DNA of 64,000 nucleotides from CAVQZA01 sp963724805 (GTDB lineage Bacteria > Actinomycetota > Thermoleophilia > Gaiellales > Gaiellaceae). This document shows, in pieces, positions 1-8,191 of the stretch. The notes below the pieces were generated by a model. The model saw only the letters and a program-made list of their open reading frames with translations. It did not search any database and was not told where the DNA came from. Each line of letters starts with the position of its first letter. Positions within the stretch are counted from its first letter, which is position 1. Position numbers and translations under genes: made by a program. The DNA is taken from positions 143,715-207,714 of the forward strand of contig CAVRWA010000001.1 of assembly GCA_963724805.1 (NCBI GenBank). The letters are read 5' to 3'.

Positions 1-1
1 G

Positions 2-217
2 GCCGTGGCCGGCGTCTTCTCGGGTCGCGCCCTGGAGGCCCAGCCCGCGCTTGTCGGCGGCAAAGCCGGAGTCGTGTGGGCTCCGGGAGGAGCGCCGAAG
101 GTCGCGTGGGACCTCACGATCGCGGGCGGCACGATCGTGCTGATCGAGATGATCGCCGACGCCGCGAGGCTCGAGGAGCTCGACCTCGTTGTGCTCGGGA
201 CGACAAGCCGACGCTGA
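2..217 (+). CDS. C-terminal part of an ECF sigma factor with SnoaL-like tail (SigJ/ECF41 type), cut by window edge
   Basis: Only the last ~72 residues are visible. They contain GRALEAQPALVGGKAGVVW, then WDLTIAGGTIVLIEMIAD and LEELDLVVL, which match the regulatory SnoaL/NTF2-like tail at the C-terminus of SigJ/ECF41-type sigma factors. In that family the tail modulates promoter-specific transcription. The sigma-2 and sigma-4 domains would lie upstream of the window. An isolated SnoaL protein is the alternative. The next gene starts 18 bp downstream on the same strand, so the two may be co-transcribed. Confidence 0.7.
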   Translation, partial: AVAGVFSGRALEAQPALVGGKAGVVWAPGGAPKVAWDLTIAGGTIVLIEMIADAARLEELDLVVLGTTSRR

Positions 218-235
218 AAGGAAAACGGTGACCGC

Positions 236-643
236 ATGCTTGCGATGACCAAGTATCCGAAGGAGTACATCGCCGAATGCCGCTCGAGGGTCGCCTCGGA
301 CGTCGAGGCCTACAAGCGCGTCGCGGCGGCGGCCGGAGACGCGGCAGCGGCCTTCGAGCCTGTCTTCTTCAACAACATGGTGATGGTCCTCGATGCCTAC
401 TTCGCTCACAGGACGAGGGCGCTCGAAGGCAAGGACGGCAACGCGCTGAACGAGGTCAGGGTGCTGTGCAACTCGATGATGCTCCACGACGACGTCATGA
501 CCGCGGACAAGTCGATCAAGCTCTCCCCGGACGACTCGGTGGTGAAGATCCAGTTCGGCGAGAAGATCGCGCTCGGCGAAGGCGACTTCTCCCGCCTGGC
601 CGCCGCGTTCTTCTCCGAGCTCGAGAGCAGGTACCAGGGCTAG
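236..643 (+). CDS. Conserved actinobacterial protein of unknown function (135 aa)
   Basis: A soluble, acidic, mostly helical protein with no signal peptide or membrane segment. Residues ~44-75 (FFNNMVMVLDAYFAHR) and ~80-100 (NEVRVLCNSMMLHDDVMTAD) look like a conserved core, and I recall similar unnamed proteins in actinobacteria. ATG 236 is preceded by AAAGGA about 13 bp upstream; ATG 245 is an alternative with worse spacing. The gene follows the sigma-factor gene closely and may be its target or partner. ECF41 partners are usually carboxymuconolactone decarboxylase-like, and this protein does not obviously belong to that family. No function is assigned. Confidence 0.75.
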   Translation: MLAMTKYPKEYIAECRSRVASDVEAYKRVAAAAGDAAAAFEPVFFNNMVMVLDAYFAHRTRALEGKDGNALNEVRVLCNSMMLHDDVMTADKSIKLSPDDSVVKIQFGEKIALGEGDFSRLAAAFFSELESRYQG

Positions 644-677
644 CCCCTGCGCAGTCCGGCTTCTAGAGTTGCGGCTC

Positions 678-1592
678 GTGACGAAGCCGCTCCTCCTTGC
701 GCTGGCGCTCGTCCTCGTCGGCACTCCCGGGGCGGCCGGCGCGCACGGGCTCGGAGGCGGCGACACCGCCCCCGCCGCACCGCGCCTCGTCCCACATCTG
801 CCCACGATCGAGGACCCGGGCCTAGCGGCGTCGCTCGCCGGGATCGGCCTCTCGTACGGCGGCTGGACGGGGCTCTTCGTCGAGGATCTCGAGACCGGCG
901 CGTACGCGGGCTGGAACGAAGAGGCGAGCTTTCCCGCCGCCTCGACCGTGAAGATCGGCGTGATCGCGGAGGGGATCCGGCGCTTCGGCTTCGGCCCCGG
1001 CTCTCGCATCGACGGCGACCTCCGCGCGATCGGGCAGTGGTCGTCGAACGCGGCCGCGAACCGCGTCTTCACACTGGTCGGCGGCGTCGGTCCCACGGAG
1101 CAGGCGCTGCACCGACTCGGGATGTTCGCGAGCACCTACCCGGGGCCTTATCGCCTCGAGCCGGAGGAGGAGAAGCCGAAGCAGGAGCCCAAGAGAGCCA
1201 CCCGGTCGTCGGCCGGGACGCCGACTCCGCCGCCGAGCCGTCACACGCGCGTCACCACGGCGCGCGACCTCGCGCGGGCGTTCTTCCGTCTCCAGGCGGC
1301 AGCTGCGGGCCAGCGCTGGGCGATCCTCGCAACGGGGCTCTCCGCGCCCGACGCCCAAGCAGCCCTCGGCTATCTGGCCCTCGCCAGCCCGGACACGAGC
1401 CTGCTCGCGTATCCCGCCGGGACACGACACGCCGAGAAGGACGGCTGGCTCCACGACGTTCGCGCAACCGCGGCGATCGCCTACCTGCGGCGAGGTACCA
1501 GAATCGTCGTCGTGCTCGTGTACCGACCAGGGGTCACGGACGCCGAGGCGCGCGCTCTCGGCAGGAGCGTCTCGGCGCTCGCGTTCCGGTAG
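678..1592 (+). CDS. Secreted class A beta-lactamase-like serine hydrolase
   Basis: An N-terminal hydrophobic signal (LLLALALVLVGTPGAAGAHG) precedes a class A beta-lactamase/penicillin-binding-like fold. The motifs are in the expected order: S-T-V-K at ~89-92 (SxxK), S-S-N at ~122-124 (replacing SDN), the TTARDLARAF helix near 195, and K-D-G at ~254-256 (the KTG position). A low-complexity Pro/Lys/Glu/Arg insert (~160-190) is unusual. The weakly matching second and third motifs suggest a cell-wall or ester hydrolase rather than a proven resistance enzyme. GTG 678 is chosen; TTG 669 adds three residues. No clear ribosome-binding site is visible. Confidence 0.8.
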   Translation: MTKPLLLALALVLVGTPGAAGAHGLGGGDTAPAAPRLVPHLPTIEDPGLAASLAGIGLSYGGWTGLFVEDLETGAYAGWNEEASFPAASTVKIGVIAEGIRRFGFGPGSRIDGDLRAIGQWSSNAAANRVFTLVGGVGPTEQALHRLGMFASTYPGPYRLEPEEEKPKQEPKRATRSSAGTPTPPPSRHTRVTTARDLARAFFRLQAAAAGQRWAILATGLSAPDAQAALGYLALASPDTSLLAYPAGTRHAEKDGWLHDVRATAAIAYLRRGTRIVVVLVYRPGVTDAEARALGRSVSALAFR

Positions 1593-2068
1593 AGCCCTGG
1601 TTCCTCCGAGCGCCCGCGACCGTCCGGGGAGGTGCGGGCGGCTCGGGAAACGCACAGGGGATGGCAAGACTCCGGCACCGAGAGCGTTGCCGGGGCCGAG
1701 AGAAGTCCTGACCTCGCTACGAACCGCGTGGCCCGAGGAAGACTCTGCCCCGGCAACCGATCCTCATCTGGCGCGCTGATCCTTCATCGGTCGCGACAGG
1801 GTTGCTCCGTACTAGACGAAAGGCCGGACCTTCGCCCGACGGGCCGCTCTCGAGGCGTCAGTCACCCGTTCAGGGGTCACGCCTGCCAATCAGGCGACCG
1901 AAATCGCAACTGGCGGCAGCTGCGAGCTGAAGGTCCCGGGCCTCAGCCACGATCCCCTTTGTGAGCGCCTCGGCTGCACTACTCACGTGACGGAGGTGTG
2001 GTCGATTGGGCAGCGTTCAGCACGGGAGAGCCGGCCGAAGCGAATCGCAAACGACGAGGCCGATTGCC
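1593..2068. other. Intergenic stretch, no gene recognised
   Basis: About 475 bp between the serine hydrolase and the SpoIID gene. Reading frames here show no recognisable domain and no convincing ribosome-binding site, and I see no strong hairpin or repeat. The last ~15 bp carry the GACGAGG ribosome-binding site of the next gene. Confidence 0.5.
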
Positions 2069-3202
2069 ATGAGGGCCGTCCCGCTCGCGATCGCGCGGCG
2101 CGGGCTTGCAGCCGGACTCGCGGTCGCTCTCTCGTTTCTGGCCGCCGCTGCGCCAATCTCGGCCGAACCGTCTGCGAAGCTCGTCAGCAGCCTCACCATC
2201 AGCGGCCATGGCTTTGGACACGGAATCGGTCTTTCGCAATGGGGTGCCGAAGAACGCGCAAAGGCCGGTCAGTCGCACCAGCAGATCCTGAGCTTCTACT
2301 ACCCCGGGACGACGATCGGGGCCGCGCCAACGCGCAACGTGCGAGTCCTCCTGGCCCAGCAGCCCCTTCTGAACATCGGATCACGCGCGGGCTTCACGGT
2401 CGTCGACGCGAGCGGCCGCAAGGTCGCTCTCGCCGCGGGGCATTACCCCGTCGCGGCGGATGGCAATGTCGACGGACGCTCGCTGACCTTGCCGATCACC
2501 GTAGAGCCGGGCAGGGAGCCGGTCATGCTCGGCGGCAGCCGCTACCACGGCACGCTGACGGTTGGCGACGACGGCAGCCGGCTCTACGCCGTGAACACGC
2601 TCGATCTGGAGCAATATGTCGGCGACGTCGTCTCGTTCGAGAACCCGGCCTACTGGCCGCCGGAGGCGCTACGCGCTCAGGCGATCGCGTCGCGCTCCTA
2701 CGCGCTCGCGAATCTCCGACCGGACGAGGACTGGGACCTCTACCCGGACGACCGCTCGCAAAACTACGCCGGGCTCCGGAAGGAGTATCCGACAGCCGTC
2801 GCTGCGGTGTCAGCGACGAAGGGCCAGGTCCTCCGCTATCGCGGCCAGACCGTGAACGCGCTGTTCTCGGCGTCGAACGGCGGCCTGACGAGCACGAACG
2901 AGGGTGTCTGGGGCGGGCCAGAGCTGCCGTACTTCACGATCCGTTCCGACCAGTTCGACGCCCGTAGCCCCGCGAGCACTTGGGGTCCCGTTCGAGTTGC
3001 GATCTCGACCATACGGCGGGGCTTCCCAGATCTCCCCTCGGCCGGAATCGTGAGCATCCGTGTCGCGACGAACACGGCCGACCGCGTCTCGTCCCTCACC
3101 TTCGTGGGAACGGACGGATCGACCGTCGAGATCGACGGCCGAAGCTTCCAGCAACGACTCGGGTTGCGCTCCACCTACCTGTCCCTCGTGCCCACGTACT
3201 GA
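2069..3202 (+). CDS. Secreted SpoIID/LytB domain protein
   Basis: A signal peptide (ARRGLAAGLAVALSFLAAAAP) is followed by a SpoIID/LytB fold. Family landmarks are GHGFGHGIGLSQWGAEE near the N-terminus, LDLEQYVGDVVSFE, the strongly conserved ALRAQAIASRSYAL helix, and FSASNGGLT. SpoIID is a lytic transglycosylase in sporulators. Non-sporulating actinobacteria carry homologues presumed to act on peptidoglycan. ATG 2069 is chosen because GACGAGG lies about 10 bp upstream and the signal peptide begins there; an in-frame upstream start at 2006 would mask the signal. Confidence 0.9.
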   Translation: MRAVPLAIARRGLAAGLAVALSFLAAAAPISAEPSAKLVSSLTISGHGFGHGIGLSQWGAEERAKAGQSHQQILSFYYPGTTIGAAPTRNVRVLLAQQPLLNIGSRAGFTVVDASGRKVALAAGHYPVAADGNVDGRSLTLPITVEPGREPVMLGGSRYHGTLTVGDDGSRLYAVNTLDLEQYVGDVVSFENPAYWPPEALRAQAIASRSYALANLRPDEDWDLYPDDRSQNYAGLRKEYPTAVAAVSATKGQVLRYRGQTVNALFSASNGGLTSTNEGVWGGPELPYFTIRSDQFDARSPASTWGPVRVAISTIRRGFPDLPSAGIVSIRVATNTADRVSSLTFVGTDGSTVEIDGRSFQQRLGLRSTYLSLVPTY

Positions 3203-3218
3203 GGCGCGCGCCGGCCGT

Positions 3219-3404
3219 CTATGCGTCGGGCTCCGCGGGGCGATCGTTCCCTGGTCGGCCCCCGCATTCGCGCTCAGCGCACTCGGGGCAATAGATCACC
3301 ACGAGCGGCTGCTCGTCCTCGCCGGGTACCTGGGCGCGGACGCCGAGCCACCCTCGAGCCGCGTGCTCAGTTTCAGCCTCGCACTCCGCGCAGCGCAGGA
3401 TCAT
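3219..3404 (-). CDS. Zinc-ribbon microprotein (61 aa)
   Basis: Two CxxC knuckles (CAEC near residue 5 and CPEC near residue 40) are separated by ~32 residues and end in YCPECAERE, a minimal zinc ribbon. The ATG at 3404 overlaps the TGA of the upstream gene (ATGA), implying translational coupling. A paralogue with the same spacing and a YCPHCFEREFG tail lies at 63093-63281. The role is unknown; DNA/RNA binding or a structural zinc site is possible. Confidence 0.65.
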   Translation of the reverse strand: MILRCAECEAETEHAARGWLGVRAQVPGEDEQPLVVIYCPECAERECGGRPGNDRPAEPDA

Positions 3405-3703
3405 GGGCAAGGGAATGCTTCCCAGAACGCGCTCGCGCCGGCGTCGTCCGGCAGGTCGGCGAGGCGGGCGAACGCCTGTCGCTCTGATCCCTCCCAGGCA
3501 CGGCCGCCCTCAGGCCGCGCGACCACGGCCATGATCCACACGAGGTCGCCGAGCGTTCCGGCGACTACGGCATCTCCGAGCTCCGCCGTCCTGAGGCTGA
3601 CCCCGACCCGGTCGAGCTCGGCGTCGATCGCCGCGCCAAGGTCGAACGCACCCGGCGCCGCCGGCTGTGGCGTCGACCGGGCGAATGTCTGGGGTTCCCA
3701 CAC
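3401..3703 (-). CDS. Hypothetical protein (100 aa), coupled to zinc-ribbon microprotein
   Basis: A small soluble protein with no recognised family. Residues ~20-65 form alternating hydrophobic and acidic stretches (AAIDAELDRVG, LGDAVVAGTLGDLVWIMAVVA), suggesting a compact alpha/beta domain. It starts with GTG; the ribosome-binding site is weak. Its stop codon overlaps the start of the downstream zinc-ribbon gene, and this coupling is the best support for it being real. Confidence 0.5.
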   Translation of the reverse strand: MWEPQTFARSTPQPAAPGAFDLGAAIDAELDRVGVSLRTAELGDAVVAGTLGDLVWIMAVVARPEGGRAWEGSERQAFARLADLPDDAGASAFWEAFPCP

Positions 3704-3764
3704 CCACAGAACCTATGCCCGACACGTCTGCCCGACGCTGGTCTTCACGGTAGCCCGAAGCTCG

Positions 3765-3809
3765 ACCAAAGCTAGGGAGCGCCTCTCGGCGCTCCCTAGT
3801 GCTTGGTCT
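3765..3809 (-). terminator. Strong hairpin terminator
   Basis: A perfect 12-bp stem, CTAGGGAGCGCC (3772-3783) with GGCGCTCCCTAG (3788-3799), has a 4-nt loop TCTC. Outer bases ACCAA/TTGGT extend it. It lies downstream of the response regulator gene on the minus strand and upstream of the 3703 gene, so it probably ends the regulator transcript. On the minus strand only a short T-run follows. Confidence 0.65.
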
Positions 3810-3821
3810 GTCGCGAGGGGC

Positions 3822-3930
3822 CTGGGAGAACTCCGATCCGGGGGGACCCAGGAGAGCTCCGACCCGCTGATTCCTCAAGGCCTTGGAGAGCTCCGACCCC
3901 GATCAGGGCCAAGGGAGGATTCCGACCTTA
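3822..3930. repeat. Four imperfect direct repeats of GGAGA(A/G)CTCCGA(C/T)CC
   Basis: Units start near 3825, 3851, 3885 and 3914. Three contain the palindrome GGAGAGCTCC or a one-base variant, followed by GA(C/T)CC; the fourth reads GGAGGATTCCGACC. They sit just 3' of the orphan response regulator gene. They may be protein-binding sites or decayed mobile-element ends. Confidence 0.5.
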
Positions 3931-3990
3931 CGATGCACTTCGGCACCGGCGGCGACTCCCTGAACCCTCACTCGAGTGAATCGGCCCGCA

Positions 3991-4620
3991 TCAAGCCGCC
4001 GGCGCGTATGTCTCCGTCGCGAGCCCGTGCTCGTAGGCCCAGCGCGCAGCGCCCGTCCGGTTGGTCAAGTCGAGCTTCCTGTAGACGTTCGTGAGATGGA
4101 ACTTCACGGTCTGCTCGGACACGGAAAGATCTTGCGCGATTCTCTTGTTCGAGAAGCCTCGTGCGAGCGCGGCCAGAATCTCCTGCTCACGGCTCGTCAG
4201 GCCGGCGCCGTCGACCGGATCGGGCACGAACGGCGAGCCGCCGAGGGCGGTAAACGTCGTTCCGCCGACGATCTGGCGGATCGCTGCGCCCAGGTCACCA
4301 GGGGCGATCGTCGTGAGGATAACCCCGCTCGCGCCGTACAAGCACGCCTTGTGCATCTGCTCGACGTTCGCATCGGTCGCCAGCCCGATCACCAGTACGC
4401 CGTCGTGTTGGCCTCGAATGCGCGTCAACGCCGTCTGCGCATCGATGCCGGGTAGCTGGAGATCGAGGAGAACGAGGTCGGGCTGGGTCTGCGCTATGCG
4501 CGGAAACAGCCTCGGCCCTGAGTCCGCCTCGCCGACCACCTCGAAACCCTCTTCTCCCTCGAGCGCGCGCAGGATTCCAGCGCGCGTCAACCCGTGACCG
4601 TCCGCCACCAATAGCCGCAT
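3991..4620 (-). CDS. NarL/FixJ-family response regulator (orphan)
   Basis: An N-terminal receiver domain (1-120) carries D7 and the phosphoacceptor D53 (in DLVLLDLQLPG). A C-terminal LuxR-type helix-turn-helix (~141-195) contains LTSREQEILAALARG and SVSEQTVKFHLTNVYRKL. Oddities are G8 in place of the usual second acidic residue and I/L-T in GASGVILTT, where the conserved receiver lysine is normally found. Phosphotransfer may therefore be altered. No histidine kinase gene is adjacent. A hairpin terminator follows at 3765-3809. Confidence 0.9.
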   Translation of the reverse strand: MRLLVADGHGLTRAGILRALEGEEGFEVVGEADSGPRLFPRIAQTQPDLVLLDLQLPGIDAQTALTRIRGQHDGVLVIGLATDANVEQMHKACLYGASGVILTTIAPGDLGAAIRQIVGGTTFTALGGSPFVPDPVDGAGLTSREQEILAALARGFSNKRIAQDLSVSEQTVKFHLTNVYRKLDLTNRTGAARWAYEHGLATETYAPAA

Positions 4621-4779
4621 GTATTCCTCTCGCCGCAGTTGCCCTCGCGTCCCGATGATCCTTTCGGCCCGCGCCTATCTCATGAAGCACAGTAGGCGCG
4701 GAGCACCACCGACGAAATCCCTCGAACGCGTGATGATGAACGGGACTACCGTCGATCCCTCGATCGGGGCCACGGCAAC

Positions 4780-4823
4780 CCGGCCACTGTGGCGCGACCG
4801 GAGAGAAGCGCCACAGTGGCCGG
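4780..4823 (-). terminator. 16-bp perfect inverted repeat after the deacetylase gene
   Basis: CCGGCCACTGTGGCGC (4780-4795) pairs perfectly with GCGCCACAGTGGCCGG (4808-4823) across a 12-nt loop. It lies 19 bp beyond the stop of the polysaccharide deacetylase gene (minus strand) and upstream of the response regulator. Probably a terminator, although no T-tract follows. Confidence 0.6.
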
Positions 4824-4841
4824 ATCTTGTCCTACGAAACG

Positions 4842-7208
4842 TCAGCGCGCGAATGCGGGGCCGGTCAACGCGGCCGCGTACTGGCCGATCGTCGTGTCGG
4901 TCCGCACTTCCAGCCGGAAGTGACGCCCGTAGGAGGTCAGGCTGCCGACGAGCCCCGACGCCTGACCGTAGACCGTCGGGTCGGTCTGGATGAACGTGAT
5001 CGGGAACCTCGACGCGATGAAGCCCGGCAGCCAGCCCTGCACCTGGCCGCTCGGGTCGTTGTAGAAGGTCGTCCACTGGCCGGCGTCGTTGAAAGGCGCA
5101 GCCCAGGCGACGAAGCTCGCCGTGGGGACCTTCTGCTTCAGCTCCGCCATGCCCTGGGTGACCTCGCTCGTGACCGCGGTCTTGTATGCCGCCACCGTCT
5201 CGATCGTCGTCTGCCTGGTCCTGCCGCGGCCGGTCGTCGACTGGGAGAGGCAGGTGTAGAAGTACGGGCAGGCAGAGGTGTAGCTCTGCGTCCCGATCCT
5301 GCCGTCCGTGTCGTAGGAGTCGCCGTGCCCGTACCGGCCGGCGTGGAACGCGATCTCCCAGCGGCCGTTCGCGGCGAGCGACTGGATCGTCGACCAGCTC
5401 ATGTGGTTCTGGGGGTCGACGTCGCCAGGCGTCGTCTCGTCCACGAATCCCGTGATCACGAACAGGACCGCCTTGAAGCCGTACTTCTGAAGCAGGGCAT
5501 CCCAGGCGAGCTGGTCGGTCAATGCGTCGTCGACGGTGATCAGGACGGGCTTCGTGACGCCGATGTCCGCTCCCGTGAGCCACTGCTGATACTGCTCGAG
5601 CGTGACCGACTGGTAGCCGTTCGCCTTCAGATACGCGAGCTGCTGATCGGCCTGGGCCAGCGTGAGCTCGTACGCGTCGGACGGGACTACGTCGATCCCG
5701 TGGTAGTTCAGCACGGGCAGGTACTGCAGCGGGCCGGTCGTGATCGCCACCGGCGCGGCGGTCGTGACGTTGCCCGCATTGTCGATCACGGTCGCCGAGA
5801 CCTGGTGGGTGCCGGCGGTGAGGACCGAGACGTCGAAGCTCGCGCTGTAGAGGTAGAGCTGGCCCGAGTCGGGCTTCGTGAGCAGGGCCCCGATCGGGGT
5901 CCCGTCGACGCTGAAACGCACCGACGCGACCCCGTTGGCGTCCGATGCGTGCACCTGAATCGTGACCGGGCCGTTCACGCGGGCGCCCTGCGCAGGCTGG
6001 TACATCACTGCGGCCGCCGGAGTGTTGTCGACCGTCTGGTGCACGGTTGCCGTCGATGCCGTGGTGTGACTCGAGTCGGTGACGGCGACCGAGATCGTGT
6101 GGCTGCCGTCCGCGACCTTGGACGTGTCCCAGGAGATCGACCCGGGGGTCGTGGTCACCGGCGCACCCGACGCCTTGCCGTCGACGAAGAGCTGCGACGA
6201 GTAGGGGGCGGCGCCGCCGACTATGCCGATCCCGATCGGCACGGTCTTCGTCGCGAACGTCCAGTCGGGCGGCGCGGAGATCGTCGCCACGAGCGGCTGG
6301 ATCCCGACGGTGAACGAGACCGGCGCCGAGGTCGCGGCGTTCCCAGCCTGGTCGACGGCCACCGCCGTCAGCGTATGTGTGCCTTTCGCCAACCCGCCGA
6401 GAGACAGCGCCTGTGAAAACACGTAGCCGGAGCCTCCATCGGGAGCCGTCAGCGCCGTTCCCACCGAGGCCCCGTCGATCTTGAACTGAACCGATTGCAC
6501 GCCGTAGGCATCCGAGGCCAGCGCAGACGCGGCGAGGGAGCCGGTGGCAAAGGTGTTCGCGGCCGGTGAGAGCATCGAGGTCGACGGTGGCGTGTTGTCG
6601 ACGGTGACCGGAACGGACGCAGTCGCAGTCTTGCCGCGACCGTCGGTCGCGGTGGCAGCCACGATGTGAGAGCCGTCGGGCACGTTCGCGGTGTTCCACG
6701 ACGAGGACGGAAGGGACGCGAGGTCGACGGCGTAGCCGACGGTCGTCGAACCGAATCCACCGGCGGCGGACGCAGCGAGCTGGACCGTGCCCTTCACGAA
6801 CGTGTACGCGAGGGGCGCCGTCAGGCTGACGGTCGGGTACGCCGGGCCGACATCGACGGTGATCGCGCCGGAGGCAAGCCGGGCTCCGCCGCCGATCTGC
6901 GACCAGTCCGTCGCGAGCACCGTGAGCGTGTGATCTCCAGGCGGGATCCCGCCCGTGTCCCAATCGATCTCGTACTGGTAGGGACCGATCGGCGACGAGT
7001 CCGGGATCCCGTACGGGACTCCGTCCACCTCGAGCTGCACGCTGTAGATCCCAGCGTCAGCCGACGCGGAGATCATGACGGGCACCACTCCCGAGAGTGA
7101 GTGGGCGCCGGCCGCCGGCGCTGTGATCGCGACGTCGATCCCGGCCCCCGCCCCGGGCGCGACGATCGCGGCCAGCAGGAGGGCGACGATCAGCGCCAGC
7201 TTCCTCAT
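4842..7208 (-). CDS. Secreted Ig-like repeat protein with C-terminal polysaccharide deacetylase (NodB-like) domain
   Basis: A signal peptide (LALIVALLLAAIVAPGAGAG) precedes about five Ig-like modules of ~90-100 residues, each with V.F.(V/I)DG and GTHTLTA.A.D.AGN-type strands. The NodB-like domain begins near residue 497 (PVLNYHGIDVV). Its motif 1 is degenerate (ITVDDAL at ~555 instead of TFDDG), and a metal-type His motif FHAGRYGH lies near 620. It probably trims an envelope polysaccharide or glycan outside the cell. Its ATG overlaps the stop of the epimerase gene by 4 bp (ATGA), making it the last gene of a three-gene envelope operon. Confidence 0.85.
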   Translation of the reverse strand: MRKLALIVALLLAAIVAPGAGAGIDVAITAPAAGAHSLSGVVPVMISASADAGIYSVQLEVDGVPYGIPDSSPIGPYQYEIDWDTGGIPPGDHTLTVLATDWSQIGGGARLASGAITVDVGPAYPTVSLTAPLAYTFVKGTVQLAASAAGGFGSTTVGYAVDLASLPSSSWNTANVPDGSHIVAATATDGRGKTATASVPVTVDNTPPSTSMLSPAANTFATGSLAASALASDAYGVQSVQFKIDGASVGTALTAPDGGSGYVFSQALSLGGLAKGTHTLTAVAVDQAGNAATSAPVSFTVGIQPLVATISAPPDWTFATKTVPIGIGIVGGAAPYSSQLFVDGKASGAPVTTTPGSISWDTSKVADGSHTISVAVTDSSHTTASTATVHQTVDNTPAAAVMYQPAQGARVNGPVTIQVHASDANGVASVRFSVDGTPIGALLTKPDSGQLYLYSASFDVSVLTAGTHQVSATVIDNAGNVTTAAPVAITTGPLQYLPVLNYHGIDVVPSDAYELTLAQADQQLAYLKANGYQSVTLEQYQQWLTGADIGVTKPVLITVDDALTDQLAWDALLQKYGFKAVLFVITGFVDETTPGDVDPQNHMSWSTIQSLAANGRWEIAFHAGRYGHGDSYDTDGRIGTQSYTSACPYFYTCLSQSTTGRGRTRQTTIETVAAYKTAVTSEVTQGMAELKQKVPTASFVAWAAPFNDAGQWTTFYNDPSGQVQGWLPGFIASRFPITFIQTDPTVYGQASGLVGSLTSYGRHFRLEVRTDTTIGQYAAALTGPAFAR

Positions 7209-8191
7209 GCCGCGACCGCCAGGCGCTTCGCGGCCACGCTGCTGATCACGTCACCGAGGATCTCGTCGAGGGTGTGCCGGGGCACCCAGCCGATCGTGTC
7301 CCGCACCTTCTCGGTGCACGGCACGCGGTGCAGCATGTCCTCGATGCCGGTGCCATAGACCTCGTCGAAGGGAATATGGACGATAGGCGACGTCGATCCG
7401 GTCAGCTCCCTCACGCGATTCGCGAGACCGAGAATCGAGATCTGGTTGTTCGCTCCGACGTTGAAGATCGAGCCGGAGGTGCGATCGATGTCCGTCATCA
7501 GATCCCGCAGCGCGCGGATCGTGTCTTCGACGTGGCAGAAGCAGCGGGTCTGCTCGCCGTCGCCGTAGATCTCGATCTCGTCGTCATCGAGCGCGCGCTC
7601 GACGAACCTGGGAATCACCATCCCGTACATGCCGGTCTGGCGCGGGCCGACGGTGTTGAAGAGCCGGACGATCACCGTCTCGAGGCCGAACTCCTCGTGA
7701 TAGGCGAGCGCGAGAAACTCGTCCATTGCCTTCGAGTCGGCGTAGGCCCAGCGCTTCTGGGTGGTCGCACCGTAGATCCGCCTCGACGTCTCGCTCAACG
7801 GCGTCTCGGAACGGTGGTCCCCGTAGACCTCCGAGGTCGAGGCGACGAGCACCGGCTTCTCGAACTTGCAGCAGGCGTCCAGCACCGTTTCCGTGCCGCC
7901 GAGGTTGACGCGGAGCGTGCGCACAGGCTCCTCGACGATCGTCTTCACGCCGACCGCCGCGGCCAGGTGATAGACGACGTCGACCTTGTTGACGAGCTCG
8001 TTCACGATCGCCGGCCGCAGGACGCTGTCGACGACGAGGTGGAAGCGTCCGTCGCCGGTGAGGTGGGCGACATTGTCCAGCGAGCCCGTCGAGAGATCGT
8101 CGAGCACGAAGACCTCGTCGCCTCCCTCGATCAGCAACTGCGACAGGTGTGAACCGATGAAGCCGGCTCCTCCGGTGATCAAGACCTTCAT
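7205..8191 (-). CDS. NAD-dependent sugar nucleotide epimerase/dehydratase
   Basis: An extended SDR of 328 aa. It has the Rossmann motif TGGAGFIGSH at the N-terminus, the catalytic YADSK (YxxxK), and STSEVYG as the active-site Ser/Thr strand. It resembles UDP-glucose 4-epimerase, GDP-mannose 4,6-dehydratase and UDP-xylose synthase; the substrate cannot be fixed by eye. ATG 8191 has GGGAG 8 bp upstream. Both ends overlap neighbours by 4 bp (ATGA), so it is translationally coupled between a glycosyltransferase and a secreted deacetylase. Confidence 0.9.
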   Translation of the reverse strand: MKVLITGGAGFIGSHLSQLLIEGGDEVFVLDDLSTGSLDNVAHLTGDGRFHLVVDSVLRPAIVNELVNKVDVVYHLAAAVGVKTIVEEPVRTLRVNLGGTETVLDACCKFEKPVLVASTSEVYGDHRSETPLSETSRRIYGATTQKRWAYADSKAMDEFLALAYHEEFGLETVIVRLFNTVGPRQTGMYGMVIPRFVERALDDDEIEIYGDGEQTRCFCHVEDTIRALRDLMTDIDRTSGSIFNVGANNQISILGLANRVRELTGSTSPIVHIPFDEVYGTGIEDMLHRVPCTEKVRDTIGWVPRHTLDEILGDVISSVAAKRLAVAA

